DNA of 64,000 bases, taken from contig JAQGDQ010000047.1 in assembly GCA_030141605.1 (NCBI GenBank), positions 372,001 to 436,000 of the forward strand. The letters run 5' to 3'. The stretch is from Tubiluchus corallicola (lineage: Eukaryota > Priapulida > Priapulimorpha > Priapulimorphida > Tubiluchidae). The notes under the pieces were generated by a model that was not told where the DNA came from, did not search any database, and was given only the letters and a program-made list of their open reading frames with translations. Shown here in pieces: positions 40,559 through 52,200 of this stretch. The number at the start of each line of letters is the position of its first letter. Within the stretch, counting starts at the first letter, position 1. The translations under genes and the position numbers were made by a program.

Positions 40559-41311
40559 ATGATGGAAGATACTAGTGTTAACACTGAACGACAACAAGAA
40601 CACAGTAACGATCAGCCTGAGAACCTTAAACGATTTGTATTTCGCTCATCGGGGCATGATGAATCTGAGGTATTAGAAGTTTTAATACCTCAGCAGCTTG
40701 ACCCAACGTACGGCATGTACACATGGCCATGTGCACCTGTGTTGGCTCAGTACGTGTGGTATCATCGTAAAGATATCTACAGAAAGAACATACTTGAATT
40801 AGGAGCTGGAACTGCCCTTCCTGGAGTTGTAGCCGCAAAGTGCGGTGCAAATGTGGCGTTCAGTGATGACGCAATGCAATTAGGTTGCCTAGAAAATAGC
40901 ATGAAGAGTTGCCAAGTGAATGGTGTTAACAATGCAAAGTTTCATGCAATTACCTGGGGACAATTTACAAAGGATTTGATGTCACTGACCAAAGTTGACA
41001 TTATAATGGCATCAGATTGCTTTTATGATAACAAAGATTACGAGGACATTATTGTGACAGTGTCATATTTGCTGGACAAAAATCCAGGAGCTGTATTTTG
41101 GTGTACATATCAAGAGAGAAGTTCGGATGATTCCATTGAAGATCTTTTGCAAAAATGGGAACTGAAAGGTGTGGAAATTCCTCTTTCTCATTTTGGCGCA
41201 GATGCGGCTAGTGTTGCAGAGTCGGATTTACCGGGTAATCACACGATACACATGCTTGAAATTGCAAAAATGTTGCCATACAGCTTTGCTTTTGCAGGGT
41301 GTGTTTGTTAA
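40559..41311 (+). CDS. METTL23: METTL23-like protein methyltransferase, intronless
   Basis: A single uninterrupted 250-codon frame. The first ATG is at 40559; an in-frame TAA lies just upstream at 40547. It is a class I SAM-dependent methyltransferase of the seven-beta-strand MTF16 group. YGMYTWPCAPVLAQYVW (51-67) is the METTL23 signature entry helix. Motif I is ILELGAGTALPG (78-89), the acidic ribose-binding strand FSDD is at 101-104, and TWGQF (132-136) and DIIMASDCFYD (147-157) correspond to motifs II/III. The C-terminal half includes LPGNHTIHML. Vertebrate METTL23 methylates histone H3 arginine 17 and acts in the nucleus and cytoplasm. The N-terminus here is about 45 residues longer than the ~190-residue human form. 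The gene follows RBIS by 106 bp on the same strand. Vertebrate METTL23 has introns, so retroposition or intron loss is possible. Confidence 0.92.
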   Translation: MMEDTSVNTERQQEHSNDQPENLKRFVFRSSGHDESEVLEVLIPQQLDPTYGMYTWPCAPVLAQYVWYHRKDIYRKNILELGAGTALPGVVAAKCGANVAFSDDAMQLGCLENSMKSCQVNGVNNAKFHAITWGQFTKDLMSLTKVDIIMASDCFYDNKDYEDIIVTVSYLLDKNPGAVFWCTYQERSSDDSIEDLLQKWELKGVEIPLSHFGADAASVAESDLPGNHTIHMLEIAKMLPYSFAFAGCVC

Positions 41312-43808
41312 GTGAATGTGTGACTGGAAAGAGTGTATTTGACAGTTTAAATTTTGGTTAAACCTGAGGATGAGTTTTGTAAACCTGATATATTTTAAAT
41401 AGCTAATGTATTCAATGTCAGTAGCAGGTTTCTGCTAATAACATCGAAATGTTTTAATTAAGCTGAAATTTTAATTTTAATTAGTTTGAATAAGTACTGA
41501 CATAGCCTTACTTGCCTAAATTTACAGTCTTCTTGATTGCATTGTTACGCTTGTGACAGCTTAGTTTAAGTTCTTTAAAAAACTAGCAAAATTGTTTTAT
41601 ATTTATTTGCATCATAGTAAGTGGGTAAAACTATGCCTAGAGTATTATCGTGTTGGCTGTTCAACTTAGGTATCATTTTATTTGTAAACTAGATATTTGT
41701 TATTTGTTGAAAAAGCCTGCGGTCATATGACCAAGAGCATCAGTTCACGTCTAATTTTAATAATTTGTAGGTCTCTTGTGTTGTTACTTGTTGTTTTTAA
41801 TTTTTAATTTAACATTAATGTTTGTACAAGTTACACTCCAAAGACTGCCAACCAGCTCTCAAAACTGACACGAAGAAGGTGCTTACGTATAATATTTTAC
41901 AACGATGTTTGTAAGTTGTGATGATATTTTATAAATGAAGCAAGTAAGATGAAGCTATGCAAAATGATCGACGATGACATCGTTAAGGATTTGGTGTGTT
42001 AAATATCTTTAATTTAATTCTGTAGTTCTGTCCAGAATCATAAATGTGATACTTCTCTTAGGAATATAAATGCGAAATAGAAATAGGAATATCTTATGAA
42101 AATTCTACCTTTTATACAGCTGTTTGGAAATGTAATTTATGTTTGCCATTTAATATTGCTATAAAATATAGACTAGATCTTTGTAAAAAATTTGTGTCTG
42201 TACCACAATTTTCCAAAAACGTGTTTCTATGGAATCTGTTAGCTGTTACTGTTGAGATGAAAATTTAATATACAATATTTCCATAACATAGTCCATTTGT
42301 TCTTAATTATTTGTCAATTTGATTCGTTAGTATAGCAACTGTAGTTAACAGCATTTGAAGCCTTGGTGTGGAACTATGAAACATATACCCAACTTTCCTG
42401 CGAAGTATTTAGGTAGACCCCCTTACGTTACTGTTAGCAATGGTTCAAGAATCAATATTAAGTAAATTGATGCATAGAAATAAAAAACGAAAATGAACTT
42501 CTATAAGATGCTTTTCTTTTAAGTATGTTTAATTCATGGAAGGCATTGTTTCATTGCGGCATGGTTGGATGAATGTTGACTCATTCATGATTCCTTTATG
42601 ATCAGACCTGTTTGCTAAAACAGATGTTCTACTGGAAACCAGTGCATTCTCACTTAAGAAACATTCAATGAGAATTTTTAAAACAATAAACATACAATTT
42701 TCGAACCGCTCAGCATTTCAGTAAAAAGTATACAAGCAAGTTCTAGGACAAGAGCACCAATGCCAGATATCACACTTACTGGCAATGAGTAGTTACATAG
42801 GTAAGGATATAAAGGAATGCACAGGTGGCACTATAAATGTACCCTTGCGTGTAACTAGTATGGAGCTAGGAATATTGTACATTTGTATACGTACATTTGC
42901 AATCATCCTAACATGCAGTTGAAACTAGAAACTTGACAGTTTTAAGATAAAAGAATTATGTACGTCTTATGTAACCAAATGACATAAAATGCTTCAATCT
43001 GCATTACAATTAGTGCCTGGCATGTCACACATCTACTCATAATTTACAGTTCCACCTATTTACAGTATTTGCCACATACTCTTTCAATTACATAAGTTAT
43101 TCTGATATCTTTTTTGTGTAATTGCCATAATGCGCTTTTATTATTTGCCTAATTCATTATTAAGGCAAATTTCTAAAAAATTATTTCAAAGTAAAATTTG
43201 AAGAGTAAAATGTATGCAGTACTTGTTACTTACTACTTACATTACATATTTAAAATTCAAAAACTTTTGATGATAAGTTTTACATTATGTATGGTTCATG
43301 AGGGCTCGAAAAACAAACACTGGAATACATGTATCATTACGTTACATTATATGCCAATTTGTGTAAAAGAAAGTTAAAATAGAAGCTTGTCTAGTAGAAA
43401 GAAGAGTTTTTTGTGTAAACCTATGAAAACGTGTCATCTACACAATTGGCTCTCGATACTCACTTGACTGAAATGCAATCATTCAAAATAAATCATCACT
43501 TGTATGGCAGTTAACTTACACACGTAACTAATGTTTCACGAAATTTCAGTCATCATCCAGCGACATTTTGTCCTTACACATTTTCTGTGATGTAAATATG
43601 ATTTTCAGGACATCACGTATATTTGAAATAACATTTAAATATGTACATGGTGGTAGTAAGAAAGGCGATTCATTGACACAACATCTCTATTACAGTGACA
43701 AACTAGTTTTAACATAAACATAATTTGTAGTTTTATACTTTTAAATTCTGTTCCTGATTCAATTTGTCTTTTTAATAAAATAAAATATTGAATGCATCAA
43801 ATCTGTAC
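41312..43808. other. Convergent intergenic stretch between METTL23 and the MARVEL gene
   Basis: No gene is recognised. AT-rich 3' UTR-like sequence with AATAAA on the + strand at 42479-42484 and others near 42690 and 43775. The METTL23 and MARVEL 3' ends both point into it. Confidence 0.6.
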
Positions 43809-46800
43809 TCAGTATGCACCAAATTCTCCCCCAGCATCGTACGCTGGTGGCTTGCTACCAATTGTGCCCCCCGTGTCGTCTGTTATTTGTGGGGCATTGT
43901 CGGGTCCTCGTCGCCACTGAACAAATGTTGAATATGCACCAAGGATAAACACAGCCAATGTAAAAAAAGCAAACACCTGAAATGCAATACAAATTTAGTG
44001 CAAGTGATTAGGGGGAATGTCAGTTGTCAAAACACTTAGTAGTAGTTTAGAACAGAAAAAATCAAAATGTCAGTCTTCATGATGTGCTGGTTTCAGTTCA
44101 TTTAGTTGATAGGTTTAGATTTGGTTTAAAAAAAGTTCTATTTACTGCAGTTTAAATTGGCTTTTCTCAATTTCCTACGTAAGGACAATAGCAGGTTGAG
44201 TGCCTGTTACAAAGCTCAGAGCGGAGCTTACAAAGCAATAACATGGGCTCACACTGCACAAACAATGATACTCGCCAAGTAATGTGGCATAATGTTTAGT
44301 ATGTGTTGGGTTGCAGTGTTCATCAAATCCAGACTGGCCCATAAAAAATGCTCAATTTAATATGTATTGATACTCAAATGTATATATACAAAAAAATATT
44401 TTTCCAGTGTCCAGAGAAGCATCCACACATTTTATCATCTGATAATTATTTTTTATCGTTGACTATTTCAAATGACAAATAGAAAGCCACTTTACAGTGA
44501 CTTAAATACTCAAACACAGATTTTGTGCAATTCACATGGACTCAAGCAAACGCAGAACTTGTAACTGAAGGACTGACATGTACTGTTACTAAAACAAGAA
44601 ACCTGGTATTCAGCTACACCTATTTTATAAAGTACATTTTTTTCCATTTTAAGAGTTTTCAAACATCATACTGAAGTATGACAAACTTAAAGTTGATTGA
44701 ATAGCCACTAGCTGTCAGTGTTAAATGTAGCTTTTTTGTACATGGAATCTGTGTTGTTTGCTTCCCTAGTTTACTGATGAGTTTGTAGAGCAGTTTATCA
44801 TTGTAGATCGCTTAGTTTCAAGTTTACATACAACACACACATACAGTTTTAACATAAAAATAGAGAAATATACAAGCAGAAAAATTAATAAAAGAAACAC
44901 AAGCAGACAGCACATAGTTTTCACGCAATTTCTAGCGATTTTTGCTGTAATTATCGAAGTTGGTTCCACTCAGTGGACAATTTTTCGTACAAAAAAATGT
45001 CCATGAAAGTTTGGATTTATCCGGATTTAGTGGACACGTAGCCTTATAATATTGATCAAGATGAATGATAATTTATGAATTCGCTTTGTCAGTATACTTG
45101 GTTTAAAAAAAGGTAATAGTGGTTTTATAATATAACTTGGTAATATAATTCAAAAACAATGTTTATTTGATAAAGCAAACTTGTGCACATACTCTAATCA
45201 TGTTTTCATTTGTTAATTTTATGTTCATTTAGTCACAAAACAAAGTACAATGAAATTAGTATGAAATTTTTGACATCATTTGATCACAACAAGATTACCA
45301 GCAATAACGTTCAAAAATAATTATGTTCAAATTTTTGTGCTAATGACAGTAGAGGTGATGTACTGCTAATCAGCATCAGTTAACATTGGCATCAGCATTA
45401 GAAAAAATCGCATACTACTGTGTACAATACTTGTATGACAAAACTGTCAAAAATTATTTGATTCTAGAACATAAAGGGGACCTAATCAGTAATGACAGAA
45501 GAGATCAGCATATTTACTTACAGCAGCAGCCTTGTGTCCACCAACACCACTCGCTCTTGCTGCTTCTAATGGAGCAGCAATTATGAGGAAGAACAAAGTC
45601 AATGTTTGATCACAGAAATCCTGTGTAAGAAAATGGAACAGAAATTTTTGTGGCATTTCATGTCAATACCAACTACGACATATGGCAACCAGTGACATCA
45701 ATGGGCAAAACATGAATATCCATCAAGAATATGGTCATGCAATGCAGACAATGATCGTTCATATAACTATGTTGAGATTTGTCATATTTGTAAAACTGGA
45801 TAATTTGGATGACATATTTGGTTGCCAAATGTCACATTTCATGTAAGTAAATCCAAATTGCAAGAACTAAATATGCTTAGTGTCATATCTCGAAGTTCTC
45901 TATATCGAAAGTGAAAGTGAAAAATTTTACATCAAATCAGTTAGTGAGGACGAAAACTGTCTATAAATTTAATATAAAGTTGATTAAAATAATGTTTTTG
46001 ATTTACCAACAGGAGTGTTAATTTTAGTGAGACTTGGCAAGCTGTAATAAGTTTCATTTAATTTATTCCGTCCAGAATACATGGTATTAGCAATGCAGTC
46101 AAAATTTAATACCCAATAGTGCCTATGGCACTTCTACCTGGCTAGGTAATTTGCCATTGTTTAACATTAATGTGATGGCAGTGTAGTTGCTTGTTGAGTT
46201 GATAAACACGCATTTTACACAAAATCTAAATTTTAGAAATTCAATTAAAAATTCTTCTATTTGAAACAGTTAATGTTAATTTTAAACACAAACGTTGGTA
46301 GCCTTTGAAAGCTGCTTTTGTATTCCTAGCAAAAATTATATTAAAATACATGTTACATGTAATTAGTTGCCAGTTGTACTTACAATAAAATGCCAATTTA
46401 TGCTGGTCATCGCATCAACAATTCCCAAAAGGAAAACGCAGAAGAATATTAATGTCACCCAAAAGGTACTCATCATAACAAAGTTGAAAAAGTTATAAGC
46501 ACCGTGTGAATCTACTGGCCAGTCACTAGCTGCGCAGCATATAAAAGCCAACATTGAAAACATCTGCAAAAATATATAAAAAATTCTGGAACATGGGACT
46601 GTCGAATTTCAGATTAAAGACGATTGGTAAACCCTGTTCATTGGGTGTTTTTATGGGATTTATTGTTCAAATGTAAACTTGTATTAAGTCAAAATTAACT
46701 TGACAACAAACACTTCATTACTAAAACCATTTACAGTGTTATTTCTAGTTATTTGTTGCACAGTAAGTGGTGAAAGCATAGATATCGACTGAAAAAGAAT

Positions 46801-46938
46801 TATAAAAAAGCATAAACTAAAATGACTTCTTGCTGAAAAATTAAGAATACATACGCATTCTAGAATATGAATAATCCCTGTAGGAGACTTTAGGTAATCC
46901 CCGCGAATAGCCATTGCTTGCAGAAAATTTTCCTCAAA
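43809..46938 (-). CDS. MARVEL-domain tetraspan membrane protein (CMTM/plasmolipin-like)
   Basis: Minus-strand exons 46938-46855, 46563-46384, 45620-45522 and 43976-43809 join in phase 0 throughout. Starting at the ATG at 46914 gives 168 residues, normal for CMTM/plasmolipin proteins. Four hydrophobic segments fit the MARVEL fold: about 12-31, 46-68, 81-100 and 111-134. Both termini would be cytoplasmic. The start KSPTGIIHILEC is typical of the first MARVEL helix. The C-terminal tail carries a PPAY motif (156-159), a ligand for WW domains such as those of NEDD4 ubiquitin ligases, and ends EFGAY. Family role: lipid-raft membrane organisation and vesicle trafficking. The first exon begins at an acceptor-like TTTTCAAG only 24 nt before the ATG, with an open frame up to the acceptor. 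A further upstream coding exon is therefore possible but none was found. Confidence 0.85.
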
Positions 46939-49187
46939 CTTGAAAACACAAAAATAATTTTTAAAATTTATAACAACACTAATCTTAATATTATTTTGAT
47001 AAACATAAAAACTACAGCCATTACTAAAGTATTGCCAACACTACACTACTAATTAACAAAAAATAAATAAGTAACCAGAATTGTCACATGTTCAAACTGA
47101 ATGGCTAACTTTGATTTGAAAATTTAGCACTGACTAGAAGCCGTATTTATTCATTAGTTTTTACTCGTGCGCCCAAGAACCAATGTTCACATGGAACACA
47201 TTAAATCTTGTAGATGCCACAGTAATGTGTACTGTAATGAAGAAAACAACAAAGCTTAATTATCTTCTGCTTCAGGATAATGGAATCCTAATTTATATTA
47301 AGCAAAATGTTCAAGCAGAAAGTATTTTAAATGTACATACAATCGTGCAATTTTGGAAGAAGACAGTAAAACAAAACAAATTCTATTTTTCAATGTTTAT
47401 TTAACAATCTTAACATGAAAAAACATAATACTGTAACCTACCTTCTGTGTGAAACATCAAAGTGAGAAATCACCACGTGAGTAGCAACTAGCAAGGTAGT
47501 GAGAGAATGAACTTTGCCCAGTAACCCCAGGTTATTCAAATATTGCTCAGTGTTCAAGCCCAGCATTCAAATGACCAAATTTTGTTACACACAACTCTTC
47601 ATTATGGTGCCTCATGTAAATTTGCTTTATAAGTATGAAAAAGTTGACAATTTTTTCATAATCTAAATTATTTTATTAACCAACAGGTTGCAGATTTTGT
47701 GTCAGTTGGTTTCTTAAATGTAGCAGTTATTTATAGGTATGTTCTAAACGGTTACAAGCTCTAAAATTATTTGACAGTTCTGCAGTTTAGTGTCAAACTG
47801 CAGTAATTTTTTATTAGTTGCAAAAAATATTAAACAGAAACTGAGTGTAGTAATTTTGTTTTGCCTGTAAAAAAGTATTTATTTCAAACATAAGATTACT
47901 ACAACTTACTTAGGCAGTTTATATTTTATTTAGTTCTGAGTTGTTGCTCAATATCATTTCTGATTTGGTATTGTAAATTTAATTTTGCTATGAAGTCAGA
48001 AAACAACTTTTGACATGTGAGACACTGGTACAGCACAATATGATCATATTTTGTATCCAATAAGACAGTGGACTTGTAATGTACACATAGCTACAAAATA
48101 TGAAAAGTGTCAAAAATGTGAAAAGCAATTAACTAGATGTAATAAGAAAAGAAATAAATCTACACTAGTGCTTATTGTTGTAATGAGCTATTATGTAAGT
48201 GTACCTGTTTTTTCTTTTGTTATTTTACTATACAGGTGCAAGCTATAAAAAAAGAAGCAATAGTAGTTTCACAGATAAGAAAAGCTGCCGCTTTAGGTTT
48301 TAGATCTTGCAATTTTACCAGAACTACAATGTCAACAAAATTGAAGAAGCACAAGCCATTTAAGTTATGATGTTTTAATATCTGTAGTGGACGGCTGAAA
48401 GTCGCTGGTGTCTTGCAACAAATGAGCAAACTTCTTTAACATTGAGTAGACTACATATTACTTTTCAACAGCAAAACTACTAAGAAAGGAACAAATTAGC
48501 AAACTGTCTTTGCTAATATGTATAAATACAGAGCTATTTCTTGGCGTTGTAAAAATGAACAATGACAAATTTTTACAACAAAACTCATTTATTGCACTTA
48601 CTATTATTACTGGTAAAAAACACAACTTAAACTTTTTGAATTACCAAATAGTTGGCCCATCAGCCACTGGAAATTAAACTAAAATAAATAATACAGACTT
48701 ATATTGCTAGTTTGCTGCTCAATTAAATAATTTGATAAGATCTTTTCGCAAACAATAGATGCACCCTTAAAAAAGAACAGGTTTGAAAACTGGTCTAAAT
48801 GCACAGTAAAAACAGAATTAATATTGTTCCGTAATATAGTATGAAAACGAGATAGGAATTAAAAAACCTATTAATGTTCTGGTAATCACAACTGGTGCCA
48901 CTGCAAAAAAAGTACAGCAAATATAATAACTGTCAATTTGGAAAAAATTAACTAAGTCTTGAAGTTTTGTCATGGTCAGATTAAACAGTATTTTCAGCTG
49001 CTTCAAATACAGTATTACCAAGTAATGACAGGTAACTATTAATGATTTTAGAATTAAGCTCTTAAGCACTAACACTTACATTAAAACTTGGTTATAATTA
49101 ATTCAAATGAAGTTGGTTTTGGACAATTTACTTGTGAAAAATATTAAAAAGTATTTATAAAACAGATACATTAATACTAATAGCACA
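46939..49187. other. Stretch between the MARVEL gene and the ACAD9 3' end
   Basis: Nothing recognised. It should contain the MARVEL promoter. A minus-strand ATG at about 47464 followed by a GTAGGT donor is out of phase with the first MARVEL exon. Open frames at 47183-47404 and 48051-48429 have no recognisable domain. Confidence 0.5.
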
Positions 49188-49188
49188 G

Positions 49189-49194
49189 TTTATT
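49189..49194 (-). terminator. ACAD9 polyadenylation signal
   Basis: AATAAA on the minus strand, 41 nt beyond the ACAD9 stop codon, the nearest canonical signal. It implies a very short 3' UTR. Confidence 0.6.
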
Positions 49195-49234
49195 ACAATA
49201 AATTTCATGAAGACTTAAGTATGACTATCACTGG

Positions 49235-52200
49235 TTACCAATTTCTAGTCAATGGATGGACTGCTGCATAACCACCTTCCTTCACAATGTCTTTCGCTAT
49301 TTGTCGAATGCTTTCGTCATTTGTTACTATTTCTCCTGAAAAAATGATGATAGCAGATTTAAATTATAAAGTAAATACAAATGGCTTTAATTCATTACAT
49401 TTCTTTAGTCCCAAAAAATAATCTGTGTTTTGAATTAGCTATCAAATGTAATGTACCTCGCATTAAATCGGTTGAGTTGAGTTGCACTCTTCGGTGAGCT
49501 TCCACACAAAACGTTCGAGCTAACAGAACTTCATGATCACAGTTCCGTAGACCTAATAAAACTTGCTTACATTACCAAGCTAATTTTACATAAAACAACT
49601 AAAAAGCAAATGTGCTTATGACGCAGCTAAAGGTAAGAGCTACTTGTAGAACATGAATCATTGTCACATATGGTTTGAAACATCTATTACAAGAAATTAT
49701 GGTAAAAATTTTTTCTTACATTTAAATGTTAAAAGCTCAGAAATTGAAATCGGGCCTGTAATCACAGCTACTGCTGATCTCATCTCTTTACATATTGGTG
49801 TATTAAATACATTGACAGCATAACAATTAACAACACAAATTACATATTATACAGGAACTGAAAAGACATCATTCCTATTGTTTTACACATGTTCTCTAAT
49901 GTCCAGATTGCAATATGGAATAAAACAGAGTAAAACATAAAAAGTAGACAAATTTAAGTTCACATTTTCAAAGTTCACCGATGGGCTAATTACAATTTCA
50001 TAAGGCTATCCTAGAATTATGGCTGTGTTGTCCTCAACCACACACACAGCAGTAACAGTACATTTTTGTGCACATTCGAAAAGAGGATGTCAATGCTCAA
50101 CTAAGTACAAATGGGTAAAAGCAAGTAAAATGGGAAACTAAGGTTCCAAAGTAATATTCCTAGATTTAAATCATTCTTATGAAAATATTGGCACTTAAAA
50201 TTTTTTGAGAAATGATAGGCCACTTGAGAAATTGGTAACAGTTTTTCATGTGATAAACAAATAAATTCCCAAAGCTTTTCAATCAATAATTCTTTTCTAG
50301 TGAGAATTAGCAGATGAATGTTTTCAATTTCAAAACAGCTAGCTTTACACAAATACAGTTCACGGTAAGCGTAATGAAACTGTGAACAGCACTTCTATGA
50401 AGTTAGCTTTAATAAAAGTTGTGAAACTGAGAATGTTCATCTACTACACGGTAACTTAGCCAACTAACATACTGAATACTGGATAGCCGGTTATCCGAAT
50501 ATAGGTACTACTCATGTATGGCAATATGTTTAGATAGTATTATGACCAATGCTGCTCAACTACAGCCACACTATGCACTTGACTGAGGGTTGCAGATAGA
50601 AAATTAGCCAGCAAGCGTGGCAGTAGAATTGATGGTCATTTTTACGTTACACCGTAATTATTATGCAGAGTGAAAAACATAAATAAGAAAAAATCAAACC
50701 AGCTTTTTAGTCACAGCAACCTTGAAAGATCATATAACCACCTCACAAATTAATTAAGTGAAATCGCACGAGAAAGCATTTTCCTTAACCACTGCACTTT
50801 CACAAAAGCTTTTTTTGTGAATGAATTAATACTCACCTATGCAAATTGACCTAGATGCTCGTCCTAACACGGCTGTCATAGCAAAAATGTCTACAACAAT
50901 ATCAGCAATTCTCCTTAATTCCATTTGTTTCTCAAAAACATGTTTGCCATGTTTGTATAGTATGAGCTGAACAAGAAACTCTAGCCTCAATACACTCCAT
51001 TCCAACAAGTCAGATGGCATCTTAACCAGAAATAAAAGAGTGAGTTGTTGCTAATATATGCCTCTGTGCTTATATTTGAAAACACACTGTAGGTATATAC
51101 ACAGTTTATAGAGCAAATAGCACAGCAATAAAGCAAAATGTACAACGTTTAATTCAATTAAAACAATTTTCTGGAATTTTGTTGTTTTTGCACCAAAAAT
51201 CTAAACTAAGTATTTGCCAAATTTTTCTAATATTCAATGTTTTGTTACCGCTTGTCAGTTTTTTTAGTTGTCAGCACTTACTATTGTGCAATGCACAGCA
51301 CACTACATTTTAGAATATTGCATTAATTATAGATAATGGGTTTTATAAATTAATAATCTTAAATTTAAACTCTCCTAGTAGTTGAGAATATATTTACAGC
51401 AACTATTCATTGTCTTTCTGATGAAATAGTTTTCAATGTATCCCAATTTTACATATTTATTAAAGCGAATTTATTTAGAGAACACTTCATTAGTATCTGC
51501 TCTAACAGATTCAGGTGCTTTAACAGAATATTCATTCTATGCAAGTTTAAATTTTTTTCTTTGTCACAACAATGAAAAAACTGATTAGCAGATTGATGTT
51601 TTCAACTCATTATTATGATTACACAAAGAATGCATAATTATTTTTACACAAAAGAAACTTACAAATTAAATAACTTACCTTTTCTGGCAAATTTCGAACA
51701 CGTGCATTGCTATAAAGTCGACCATGTTTCGCGTCTTTGGCGTGAGAATGGTATACGTAGTGCAAAAAGGATCTTTCGTCTACAAAACTTGGCGTTTACC
51801 CACATGTACAGAAAGTTGACCTTTGCACTCATTACGTCACTTGTCTCACGCAACGAGAAATAGCGATTCTTTAAATTTGATACAAGTAACAACGAAGTGA
51901 TAAAAAAACAAATTTTACAGTAAGTTTATAATAAAATAAATTGAATATTCTTAATGAGGTTATAATATTCTTAATTGATTATTTAAATTTGTTTAGAATG
52001 AGCATCAAGAATGACTCGTGCAACTAAAGATGATAGCAGCTGTCAACAAAACATCCTCTAATTAAATGTGTTTTAACAAAATTATAATACCGTTTACCTA
52101 AAAATAAATAATTTAACAGCTGTAGAAATATCAAGTAGGAAATACGAGTACGCTGCCAGGAATAAACTAAAAACAGAAAAACAAACTTATTTAGCATAAA

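Noticed and set aside
47440-47470. First coding exon for the MARVEL gene (ATG, then GTAGGT donor on the minus strand)
   Set aside because: The donor is phase 1 and would create an immediate stop when joined to 46938.
51679-51779. Possible extra ACAD9 exon (minus strand, ...VRNLPEK before a GTAAGT donor)
   Set aside because: The flanking exons 52217 and 51020 join directly in phase 0, and the resulting length matches human ACAD9 within one residue. The candidate needs a different phase and would insert about 34 residues.
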